This document shows, piece by piece, positions 41,168 to 51,988 of a stretch of 64,000 bases of DNA. The number at the start of each line of letters is the position of its first letter. Within the stretch, counting starts at the first letter, position 1. The stretch comes from Angiostrongylus vasorum. Lineage: Eukaryota > Nematoda > Chromadorea > Rhabditida > Metastrongylidae. The stretch covers positions 744,001-808,000 of the forward strand of contig JADANN010000290.1 in NCBI GenBank assembly GCA_018806985.1. Reading direction: 5' to 3'. The notes beneath the pieces are model-generated. The model did not search any database and had not been told where the DNA came from. It saw only the letters and a program-made list of their open reading frames with translations. Both the position numbers and the translations under genes were made by a program.

Positions 41168-41589
41168 TCTCATTCCCATGAGGAACAGTCTTCGTCTTCT
41201 ATATACTCTTTAGTAATAGTGATTCTTTTGAACTAAAATAGAAAAATATGAAGTGAAGGAATGTGCTGGTTATCTTCACGTTGTAAAAGTAGTCATATTC
41301 CGTGTAAACCGAGCGAGTCCTTTATTTCTTTGAGAGTCTTCAGTACTTGGAGTTCCAGTAGTAGGCGATTGTAAAGAAATTGGGAGTGTATTCTTCTGTT
41401 CGAGGAAGAAGTTTGACCATTGCCTATGAACATCATCCTTCATGGGGCATTTTGTGGAATCCCTGTATTTAGTGCACTATATTTATTGTAGTATAGTACG
41501 ATGTTACATTTATTATTATCATTTGTGTTCATGGCACCATATTTGTATACTTATATTATTTGTTTATTATATTTGATATAGTACCCCTA

Positions 41590-41955
41590 TCAACGCTTTA
41601 CCGCCTCGTTGTGGCTAGAATGTTCATGGGTGTCGGGCTGCGATGTACACTGGAGGGATTCATCCCTCCAGTAGGGTCTTCCAAGCTGAGAAGTCCGGCG
41701 TGTCCGTCAGGAAACCTAGCTAGGAGTAAACCAATACCAGGATCTACCACCGTCCCGGTATCAAACTAGTCGCATGGTGGCAAACCTCCCTCTGATCCGC
41801 AAGAGCGAGGACTGCCTGTGGTGGTGACGATCTGAGGCAGACTTTGGCCTGGCTGTCTTCGGGACTGCAGGGAGCCACAAGACTAAACCAGCAAATCTGT
41901 GGAGAATGGAAATTATGCTGGGGCCCGCACAAACAGTGAAAATGGGCCATCCAAT
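41590..41955 (-). repeat. SINE-C, inverted
   Basis: On + : CAACGCTTTACCGCCTCGTTG, CTGCGATGTACACTGGAGGG, TCGCATGGTGGCAAACCTCCC, GGGACTGCAGGGAGCCAC, ending CAGTGAAAATGGGCCATCC. Confidence 0.88.
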
Positions 41956-41956
41956 T

Positions 41957-42305
41957 AATATATTTATTTATGTGATCTTATAAACTGGTCTTGTTGATCC
42001 AGTGCGAGGTTGGTGTAGGTCTCCGTTGTCGTTGTCGTTGTTCTCGTCGTTGCTGCTGGTGTTCTTGGTCGATGGCTGACGTTTCGGCGATTTCGCCTTC
42101 CTTAGAGCTGTGCTATTATAAATGGGACCCGTAGACCCGAAACGTCAGCCATCGACCAAGAACACCAGCAGCAACGACGACAACGGCGACAACGACAGCG
42201 GAGAGCTGTACGAACCTCGCATTGGATCAACAAGACCAGTTTATAAGATCGTATAAATAAATATATCAACTGTTTATGCCGAGGTTTATAGAAAGTCTGT
42301 CTTTT
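41957..42305. mobile_element. Foldback element, near-perfect palindrome (type 3)
   Basis: Arms 41957-42095 and 42130-42266 are reverse complements over about 130 bp: ATAAACTGGTCTTGTTGATCC with GGATCAACAAGACCAGTTTAT, CGTCGTTGCTGCTGGTGTTC with GAACACCAGCAGCAACGACG, and GGTCGATGGCTGACGTTTCG with CGAAACGTCAGCCATCGACC. Beyond the right arm the terminus TTATGCCGAGGTTTATAGAA links it to the other foldback types. Confidence 0.88.
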
Positions 42306-43489
42306 GAGTTATCCAAATAATGTTGTACAAGTGCACTGTATTTCTTCTGTAGGCAGCTGTTTTAGAATCGTATAATATATCCATCGATGTCGTTCTCTAA
42401 GAAGTGCTACAGTCTGCTGTGAGTCTTCGTATCATTGGGCTTCTTATAGACTTCTGAGGAGTGTGTCGAATTAGACGAACCACGTAATCAAAGAGGTTGT
42501 CCAGAATTTCCTCTTTTCTTCACCGTTTTTTCACGCTTTTCTATTAGGTTTATAAGTCTATTCCTAACATACATCTTCATAAAGCTAGGCTGCAATCTGA
42601 TCTATATTTTATATTTTCATAAAATATTTCTCTCTAGCTCACGAAGACTACGTACTAGTTTGATCCCTTTGGTTAAGTTCTGGGTAATTGCTTCTGTCTC
42701 AACAATGCCGAAGGATTTCTTCAAGATTTGAAGGTTTATGAAAAGCATTGTGTTGCACATGCGAGACATGTCGATAAGCTTTTCTGAGGTGTCGATGTCT
42801 TGATGGATTTTTTCGAGACTCAGAGTGGAGAGAAGGATTGCATGGAGAGGATTGCATTTCCAAGCTGAACTTTAAGTTTTTTTTCCTGTGACTTCTATCA
42901 TTCCTTGATGATTTCTACGGCTTTCTTTTTACAATGCTCATAGTCATCATGAGAGAATCGGTCTTGGCTTCTCGTTTACAATTATCAAGGCCGTCTCAAA
43001 AAGACGAGTTTACTTCATGAACTCGTACCTTTCCACTAGTTCGTTGAGTGACTGGATTGTACATGCCGTGCAAGAGTAGTCCCAAGAGCTGTATTTGGTC
43101 TAAAGATCGAAGACCATCATATCTTTTCCTTGTGAAGAATTCTGGCCAACGGTATGGTGAGCCTCCTCCTACAAGCTTGGCATACCATGAAATCCAGCCG
43201 CTAACGGGTCTTATCTAGCAATTCTTGTTAAGAAGCATGAAATGTTCGGCTCATTTGATTTTCGAAATCTTGGAGGGTTTCCAGCACCAACCACTTTATT
43301 CGTTAACGCTGAACAACCTTTTGCTCCATTTGAATGGAGCATCAGAAACAATTCTATTTCCTATTAACATCTCTTGAGGTTCGATCGAAGGCCAATTTTT
43401 TATATGTGCTGTCGAAATGGACTCGTACAGTTATTTTATTTTATCCTCGAGATGGGGTGAATTTAACATAATGCTTAGAGCTACCGTGC

Positions 43490-43740
43490 AATGGACAAGT
43501 GACCACTAATTGAATTCCACGCCCCGGTGTCACGAAGTTATCCATCCTTCTGGGCTGGGGAAATAGGCACCGGATTTGTACGCGGAGGTAGCAGCACTAA
43601 CTTGATACATCGGTAGGCCAGCACAGTCATTATATAGGTCAAATACGAATCCAATAACCTTTAACGATGATTTGTGGAGTACAATGCTTGGTTTATTTCT
43701 CAAGGATTGATCAACGCCGAAGGCATTATCTTTTATGCTT
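43490..43740 (+). repeat. SINE-A, degenerate
   Basis: Matches the body only weakly: TTCTGGGCTGGGGAAATAGG, TAACTTGATACATCGGTAGG, GATTGATCAACGCCGAAGGC, ATTATCTTTTATGC. The promoter boxes have decayed. Confidence 0.65.
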
Positions 43741-45532
43741 TGTCGTCGAGAGTGGTTGTGTATAACTTTGATGAGGTTATGTGGCCTTCTTGACTCACTA
43801 TCTTTACTCTATTGATAATGTCGTTGGAGAGATCGAGATCCTGGTTGTGACGTTGTTATACACTTCATAAAGTATCTTTATGTGTTGATCAGTACGCCCT
43901 TGCTTTTTACAGCATCCATAACCGCTTTCCTTTCAGCTAATTAAAAAGCCTTCAAATCAACTAAGGTGAGGAGAGGATATTGTTTATGGTACTAAATGTG
44001 CTTAAAAACTTTGCTTGCTCGCATGGCTGTCCTTTTTACAGTGTCCTGTCAATGTTGAAGGCGAATCGACAGACGAAACGACAAACCGCAATCAGATTGG
44101 ATGATACTTGTCAGTTTTATGTAGGTCGCCATTTTTGTACAACAACAGTCTGCTGGTTTTCCATTGATACGCATTCTCACAGGTAATGTGTAAAATCCCG
44201 AGTCTGTGCTCGGAAATAGTCCCGTTTTAGCCGAGTACTTTACGCTTCTTCACCGACAGGATAACATGTTGGACTCTGGAGATGAGAACCATTGGGACTA
44301 CATATCCATCCCGTTTAACATGAAGTGTGTAAATATGGTGACCAAAGATATCGAAATCGTGGACGACCTTTCCTATTACTCCTGGAATCACACGCTTTGG
44401 TCGTAAAGCGATGATCTTGTGGAAATAACTAAGTACTGGCTTGCGTTACGAATGTGCTTCCTAACCTCTATAGCTTCAACTAGTACTGCTGGCTTTTTGT
44501 CCCTACATTGGTGAATAAATGTGGGAAATCTCTGCAAGATTTCTGATTCGATTCGATCGCAAATGAACATTGTTTTTGGAAGAGTTTCTGTTGATACATG
44601 ATATTATTAACTGCGACTAGTTTGGTGTCCTCATACAGCAAATATTTCAGGCTTCATAAATGCAGTCTCAGCTTGGATGAGTTGGCACGAGTTGCATGTA
44701 GAGAACGAGAGTCAATCACTAAATGAAGTTGTCATTGTTGTATTTATATCTGTAATGAGCAACTTGTACTTACATTTTATTGTTTCCATATTCCAAAACA
44801 CGTTAATTCACCAATAACCTAATTGGTAGAGCCTGTGACTTTGTGATGTCATTCTAATTATTGTGCTTATACATGGTCTGTTAGAAGGAAACCGACTTAT
44901 ACGACTTATCTTTCCAAATTTGTTGGTAGTTGGCTCATTTTATCTGGAATATCCGCAATGGACTTTATGAACCGACTTATCAATTCATTCCAGTCAAACA
45001 ACTGTTTTTCTCTTGCATTCTGGTCAAGTTCCCACCCACATCTAACCAGTATTGGTAGATTCGCTATATGTTATCCCATTTTGTAAGTCCAGTGAACTTA
45101 GAAAATGTAGAATATTTAAGACAAAATGTGTTTATTTACACCACACTTAACCATTTTGGAAACCACTGTTCCATATATGTATATACAGAAAGAAATAAAC
45201 CTCCCGCAATATACTGAGAAAGGAAAGCCACCTGGCTGTCACAAAAGTGGTCACATTGCGCATAGAAGTTAGCTCATAGAGAGCTCTTAGAGAGCGGAAT
45301 AAACTAAACATTTAGTCCGGAATTTTCCACATTTAGAGTTACGAGTTCATTCATGAGACAACAAAAGTGCAGAGTTCTTAGAAAACTACTGACTAGTTGT
45401 TCCTACAGTAAAGTTTTGGCATGCTCATAACAGAAGTATATTCGGTTCCAACAATAAACTTAGGAAACAGTAGTGAAACGTAACACGATAGACATTTTGG
45501 CCAAAGATATGTGTAAGAGTGAAAATAGAAAG

Positions 45533-47818
45533 TCATTTTTCGGAATCCTTTTCAGTTTCTTCATAAAATGTGAGCAACAGAGGAATTACCATGAATATTA
45601 CTATCACACCAATGAGTAATCCCCATATAGAACAAACAGAATCGGGAGGGCGAGCATCAACAAAATGAAATGATCCAGGAATACCATCCTCGGGGAGAGT
45701 CTCCCTTACTTGGGCTGTAAGTATGTATTTATAACATTTTCGCTTATAGAATCTAGGTGATCCTAGATAGGATGTGTTTTAGAATCAACAAATGGCAAGA
45801 GGCGCTTTAACCATAGATCGCTTACCAATAGCGGCATCAGTTTTGTTGAATATTTCCTCCACACTGGGATCTCTTGAGCTCCTTTCCTCACTTAGTAAGC
45901 AAGAACGTTGATCAAAATCTGGAACTAGCAAATCACTAAGTCACCATCACAGTGCATTTTTCATCAAGTGAGCTAAACTACGAGGTATTCCGATCTATAC
46001 TGAAATATTACACAAGATTAGCTAAGCATATGTGTTATAAAAAGTCGTTTTATTAAAAGATATTGAAGAGATTCGAGTTAAAACCACCTATAATCAATAA
46101 TAAGGGCTACATGGTACATGATTACCGAATGCATCTTATCGTTGTAAACCGACTTTCATTTAAGCTCAGTATAAATAACCAATGCAATAGCTTATCAAGC
46201 TAGCTTATCAATGAAACAAGGTTATTTTATAAAATAACACCCTTTACGCAATGTTGTAACCTAAATTCGAGGAACACTGCTAACTCCAAGAAATCCATGA
46301 AGTTAACAGAATTTAGTGGTTAGTGCTAACTGTATAGGAAAACAGAAATCTTTTTGTTATGCCGGTAATCACATATTGGAAAAGAAACCTGTAGATTGAA
46401 GTCTGTCAACAAGCTCGGATCTTCCGAGATATTTTTTTTTTCTTTTTCGAGACCTTTTCGAGATTTTCAAGACCGGCACTTTGATTTCTTCAATGCAATA
46501 CTCGGTTTTCACACTCAAACGAGGAGCAAAAGCAAACTCGTTTACAGCAGATACTTTAAGCACTCAGATAAACATAAATGAAGACCAGATTTAACATCGT
46601 ATGCGTTGAAACCTACGCCAACAGCGGATTCAAATTATTTCTCCGTTGAGTTCGTCCCAGAAAACGTTGCAAAAGCTCAGTCAGCCTTGAATCAAAATCT
46701 GACAATGTTTTTAGACTTTTTCCCTTAGAAATGACACCAAAGTATTGAAAAACGTCTATAAACATTATATAGGACACAGATCTTACGGCTATCCTACAAC
46801 AGTTCATTGTAGAAATAGCAGCAATGAGTGAGAAAGTACTGTCTAAAATAACTGCACTCTAACAATAAGCTTTGCTTGCTTTATGCAAATTGTCCCATCA
46901 ACTAGAAAATAAAGTATATGTAAACGCAAAAGACCAACTTTCTATAAACCTCGGCATAAATAATCGATATATTTGTGTGTTCTTATGGAGTGCCCTTACT
47001 GACAAAGATATTTATTTCGGCTAACGTCTTCTTCATCGTCTAACGTTTCGATGTCTTCTTCATCAGATCAATAACTGTGGACCACCAACTCGGATCATCG
47101 GCTCTGATGAAGACGAAGACGTCGAAACGTTAGCCGAATAAAGCTTTTTTATCAACCTCGTTTAAGCTCAACAATTTAAAAAGGTGTTGATTATTTTACC
47201 GCCGAGGTTAAATGACGGTCCGTTTGAACACTGTTTTGCCCTTGTTGAGCTGATGCGATTCTACTCGTAATAGCAAAGCTCTGCGGGGGGCCGAAACGTC
47301 ATCCATCGATCAACAACACCAACAACATCAACGACAAGTTCTACCAACCTCCCATCAGCTTAACAAGGGCGGTTCATAAGAATATACGTAAACGATTTGT
47401 AAACCATATAAATTTCAGCAAATATCTAAGAAATACCAATAATGTGTTCCTCGTCTGACGAGAAGCTGCCGGTTCCAAGTGCATATCTCATACGACTAAT
47501 GGGAATCTTCACAACAGTTAGGGCTATGAAATCTTGGTCCTTCACGAGATTATTTACTCTTTTAATATCCGATACATTTACTGAGTACTGGATCGCAATC
47601 TTATTGAGTGTGTCACCAGCTTTAACTTTTCTCTCTACGATTACTGTATCTCTACATGATAGCACATCCCGACGTCGTTCCTGATCCGAAGACGATCGGC
47701 CAATCCTCGATCGCATAGCGTATTCAGAATGCGTTTCGTTCGTCATTTTTGACGTTGACGGACCTACTTTTGTGCTGGAAGAAGTCGATATGGAGAGATG
47801 GAGCTTCTCCATCGACAT
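45533..47818 (-). CDS. LysM-domain protein with C-terminal membrane segment (LYSMD3/4-like)
   Basis: Three exons (-): 47818-47437, 45918-45826 and 45714-45533; 657 nt, 218 residues. After an N-terminal Ser/Thr-rich cytoplasmic-type region, residues about 66-110 form one LysM domain: VKAGDTLNKIAIQYSV, then SDIKRVNNLV and VVKIPIS. Exon 2 encodes RSSRDPSVEEIFNKTDA, resembling the short conserved helix of animal LYSMD3/4. Exon 3 ends with a 20-residue hydrophobic span WGLLIGVIVIFMVIPLLLTF followed by an acidic tail. This is the single-pass layout of LYSMD3/4, seen at the Golgi or plasma membrane in vertebrates; the molecular role in worms is unknown to me. The first intron (1.5 kb) contains a foldback element. 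The start at 47818 is chosen as the first in-frame Met; another two codons on would also serve. Confidence 0.9.
46926..47225. mobile_element. Foldback element in LysM intron 1 (type 4)
   Basis: Left end AAGACCAACTTTCTATAAACC then CCTCGGCATAAATAATCG; right end GATTATTTTACCGCCGAGG. Inner arms ATTTCGGCTAACGTCTTC (47012) and GTCGAAACGTTAGCCGAAT (47117) pair around a GATGAAGAAG-rich loop. Confidence 0.8.
47230..47400. repeat. Degenerate foldback element (type 3)
   Basis: GCCCTTGTTGAGCTGATG pairs with CATCAGCTTAACAAGGGC (about 47353). The right arm contains GCCGAAACGTCATCCATCG and CAACACCAACAACATCAACG, as in 41957-42305, but the left arm has largely decayed. It ends about 30 bp before the donor of LysM exon 1. 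Confidence 0.75.
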
Positions 47819-48149
47819 TTAAAAGTAACACAAATGAAGTACGTCATCTAAAAATCCAGAAACAAAGTGGGACTAAACTTCGACGTGGTTGTGTAAACAC
47901 GGACACGAATCTGTCTGGTGCCTCTCTCAAATACACGAACTCTTTTTGTTGCCTGATTTTCATGTTTTTGTAAAACTCACCGAGCCGAAAATTGCACAAA
48001 TCCAGGAGTTGTCGTTCTAATTCTGGATTCTCGATAGCTTTCTTTCATATCACTTCTCTTTCCCTACTGTAAGTCGTTATCCGAATCGACTAACTTTAAA
48101 GGCGTGCTAAATTACTTGTTACCATGTCTCGTGGTAATTCTCACGACCT

Positions 48150-48265
48150 ACTTTCTGTTAACCTTGGCATTGGTCAAATAATTCTCGATATTCTTGTTGA
48201 GCAAACGCGAATACCGGATAAGATTAAGGTTACACCTCATGTTTGATCAGCGAGAATACAGGGAA
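48150..48265. repeat. Foldback terminus, abbreviated palindrome
   Basis: ACCTTGGCATTGGTCAAATAA, TTCTTGTTGAGCAAACGCG, then the inverse CACCTCATGTTTGATCAGCG and GAATACAGGGAATTG. The termini are joined with almost no interior. Confidence 0.65.
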
Positions 48266-49774
48266 TTGCAGGTTGCTACTTAAAGTAAGCAGTAGACTTC
48301 GAAAGATCCCAAGGAATTGTGATGATCTACTTCGTATTGAACTGCTTCTTAGTATAATCTGCGATTTGTTCGAAGACAATGAGTGAATGGCAACAGGAAC
48401 AACTAAGCTTCTTCTGCGTTAACAAAAATGTGCAGAATGTTTTTGAGTGTTTCGTCGTTGTGTAGCCTCTGTCTGAACAGCCTTTGCTTATCGTGCAGAG
48501 TCTAGTTCTCGTCACACGCGCTGTAAGGGATCTAACGAACGAATCGTTCTTCTTGCACAGAGTGTACTTCATGACGTCACTATCTTAACCTTTCGTTGGG
48601 TTAATGCCATCTCAAAGACTGGAACCGTTGTGAGCGTATATGTTCCAGTTGTCTTCAGACGGTAACCGTCGGGTCATCCACGATCCTCCATCCCCTCCTC
48701 TTCCTTATTTCATAGTTTGTCATCTCCATCAGGCAACCTTTTGTAACTTACATTCTGCTTGTTATTTGTTCCGTGGTGGAATTCAACATTATTAGGAACA
48801 GTTTCTCTGGATTTATCGCTAGATTCCTTGCGGGAAAAAGACCTTGCTGATTCAGATTTTCTGTTCATCTTTATTTTCATAGGCTAAATTGACTAAATTG
48901 AAAGTAGGTGCGAAACTCAAGACATTAGTGTAGAAGCGTGAGCGAAGCCTTCATTAAGAACGAATGCAAGGGTATGAAGCATTATCTAAAAAGGAAGTGG
49001 CAGTTTGAGAAAACGGGACGAAATCGAGTTTAGGAAAAGCTAGCAAATGTTGTGTTTGTAGCAGTGTGCTGGCTTATACGACTTGGTCTATAGACAGTTG
49101 TAAAACAACGAAACGACTGAAGTACTACTGGGATGGAACTCATATTATCCTATCATGGCTAGCCAGCTACTGTCGACTCATGAAAATTGGGAATAGCTCT
49201 TCAGTTCGGCCTCACTATTGGAAACGAATGCCTGTGAATGTTATTCTTCCTTTTTTTCCCCGTTTGGGATGGATTCATTATCTTCTAATGTTGTGAAGTG
49301 ACGGGACAGGTGGGAAGGATTTTTGATGCATCTGTCATACTGGGATAATAAGGAACGTTATTCATGGAAATCTACTGGAAAATGAAGAACAACTCTCTGG
49401 CTTTTTTTTCAACAACTCCATTTTTTCGTCATTCTGGCTTCGTGCTTTGGTTTTTTAAAGTAAGCTTAGTAAAAGAAACTGTATTTAAATCTTTCTTATG
49501 GCAATGTTATACTACCGTACTGAGCTATATAGAAAATATTACAAGGTACAAAATGTGGGCTCGGGTTTTTACAACGAGGTAAAGTTATAAGTAATGAATA
49601 ATTCGTAGTTCATAAGCTGAGTTGCTTATGATCATATTCGGGTTGGAAGGGTTTCTGACTAGTGGTGTAGTTGAATGCTGTGTATATGTGTAGGATTATC
49701 GCGTTGAGTTAGAGTTGGTGTGGGTGAAAACTCGTTTTACAACTCAGTTATTCTTTTCCAAATAGTACTTTACT

Positions 49775-50255
49775 AATTCCCACGACCGACTTTCTTTTAA
49801 CCTCGGCATTGATCGAGCAATTCTTTACATTCTCGTTGAGCAAACACAAGGTGTTGTTTTTATTTACGCCCTAGCTGACGTTTCGGCGAATTTCGCCTTC
49901 CTCAGAGCTTGGAACGGTCATGTTGACCGGAGTCTACACTGCCAAACAGCTCCATAACTAATCCACAATCATAATAATGATTACAGATCCATAACGAAGG
50001 GAAATACTAGATCAAGATTTCAGTCACATTGGACACATAATAGCTTCTTTTTTCCTCTTCTTTTTTTTTGACTGAGATCTTGGTTTAACATTTTCTGTTT
50101 GGTTATGGAGGTGTTTGGCTGGGTGAATTGGCGTCGAGTTGACCTTTCCATGCTCCCGAGGAAGGTGAAATACGCCGGAACGTCAGCTCGTTCGTTAAAT
50201 AAAGAAATAAAAATAACACCTCGTGTTTGCTGAAGAAGAATATAGAGTAGCTTAC
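49775..50255. mobile_element. Foldback element, complete (type 1)
   Basis: Left terminus CCCACGACCGACTTTCTTTT, then GAGCAAACACAAGGTGTTGT, CCTAGCTGACGTTTCGGCG and TTCGCCTTCCTCAGAGC; right arm GCTCCCGAGGAAGGTGAAAT, GCCGGAACGTCAGCTCG, AACACCTCGTGTTTGCTG. About 200 bp per arm, interior rich in T. It lies within 100-580 bp upstream of IDH3A and may have displaced its promoter. Confidence 0.85.
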
Positions 50256-50343
50256 TACTTCGTTGTCATATTAGAATGCTCATGACACGTGTATTTCGCT
50301 TAGGGTTCCGTGTCCTCTTACAAGGATTCTATTTAACGTCGTG

Positions 50344-50350
50344 TTTGTAG
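50344..50350 (+). promoter_or_regulatory. Putative trans-splice acceptor of IDH3A
   Basis: TTTGTAG six bases before the ATG at 50357. Nematode spliced-leader acceptors resemble intron 3' ends (TTTCAG) and lie just upstream of start codons. No 5' splice donor is evident before it. Inference only. Confidence 0.45.
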
Positions 50351-50356
50351 AGTGGA

Positions 50357-51931
50357 ATGCTAGCAAAGTGTCTTAGAAGGGTTAATTCACTCACTCAAGT
50401 AGGAGCTCGCAATTTATCGACAGAGGTTCGACGTGTTGTCCTCATTCCTGGAGATGGGATTGGTCCCGAGATTTCTAAATCAGTTCAGGAGATTTTTCGA
50501 GGTCAGTTTCTATATGTCTGGATGAGTGTTCTTTTTCGATGTATTTGTGTTCCTTCTTTTTTTGCCTACACGAGCTGGTGATTTTTAAAGGCCGCTAAAA
50601 CTCCTATAGAATGGGATCCAGTAGATGTGACACCAGTCAAAGGACGGGATGGAGTTTTCCGAATTCCTTCTCGTTGTATCGAACTGATGCACAAAAACAA
50701 GGTCTTTTCCATCTTGTTTTATGAATGAGGTATTTTTATACTTAGTAAACTATGTGCAGAGTATGTTTTAGGTAGGTCTTAAAGGACCGCTAGAAACACC
50801 AATCGGTAAAGGACATCGGTCGCTCAATCTCGCTGTTCGCAAGTAGCATTTTTTTTCTTGGTTACCATTTACAGGTTTTGTTCCAAAATTTTCGTTTATG
50901 GTTCTATTGATACAAGAGCAATGAAATAACGGAGCATTTTTACTGAAATATGGTATGGTAGCAGGTGCTCCTTATGGTGCTTTAGAGAGTTCAACCTATA
51001 CGCAAACGTGCGTCCGTGCCGGTCTCTTGAAGGCCACAAAACACTTTATGACAACGTTGATGTCGTAACTATTCGTGAGAACACCGAAGGAGAATACTCT
51101 GGAATTGAACATGAGGTAAGAGAAGAAAAAACTATGAGGCAGTAAAAATATGTTCGTAAATTGGTTGGTTTGTCGACCCTAATCGATGGCTTAATCTTCT
51201 TTATTTCTTGCAGATTGTACCCGGAGTTGTACAGTCGATTAAATTGATTACACATGATGCCTCACAACGTATTGCAAAGTATGCGTTCGAATACGCTCGA
51301 CAGAACTCGCGGAAATGTGTCACTGCTGTGCACAAGGCTAATATAATGCGTATGTCTGATGGATTGTTCCTGAAAATTTGTCGTGAACAAGCTGCTAATT
51401 ATCCTGACATAAAATTCAAGGCAGGTTGTTCTATTTGCTACTTTTAGCCATCCTAGTCTCAAAAAAACGAGATGTATTTCTTGGGCTATTTCTTTTAAGG
51501 AAGCTTATCTTGATACCGTATGTTTGAACATGGTACAAGATCCAGGACAATACGATGTTCTTGTCATGCCAAATCTCTATGGGGATATTTTATCCGATTT
51601 GTGTGCTGGTTTAGTAGGAGGCCTAGGAGTCACACCCTCAGGCAATATTGGAGAGGATGCAGCGGTTTTTGAGTGGGTGTATTTGCCCCTAGTTCTTAAT
51701 TTTTTTCAGTATTTTTTATTTTTGTTTATTTAATTTTTGTAGTCTACATATTTTCGCACCCGCTCCATCCACGTTTCGTAGACGACAAGTTCACTTCAGA
51801 ACGTGATCTCAAATTATCACGTCAGAAATGTTTCAAAGTTTCGAAAAAAATTGTTTAACTTATTGCGGAGGTTTTGTTGGGACGTACTCATATATGAGTA
51901 TATGTGTACATATGTATATATCAGTTATGAA

Positions 51932-51988
<57 letters not shown>

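Larger units (their letters stand above)
41168..45532. other. Convergent spacer, PWWP / LysM genes
   Basis: Contains SINE-C (41590-41955), a foldback element (41957-42305), a worn SINE-A (43490-43740) and the 43980-44170 unnamed repeat. No exon was recognised in 42310-43480 or 44200-45530. Confidence 0.5.
47819..50343. other. Divergent spacer, LysM / IDH3A genes
   Basis: Holds a short foldback fragment (48150-48265), about 1.5 kb with nothing recognised (48270-49770) and a complete foldback element (49775-50255) ending about 100 bp before the IDH3A start. Confidence 0.5.
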
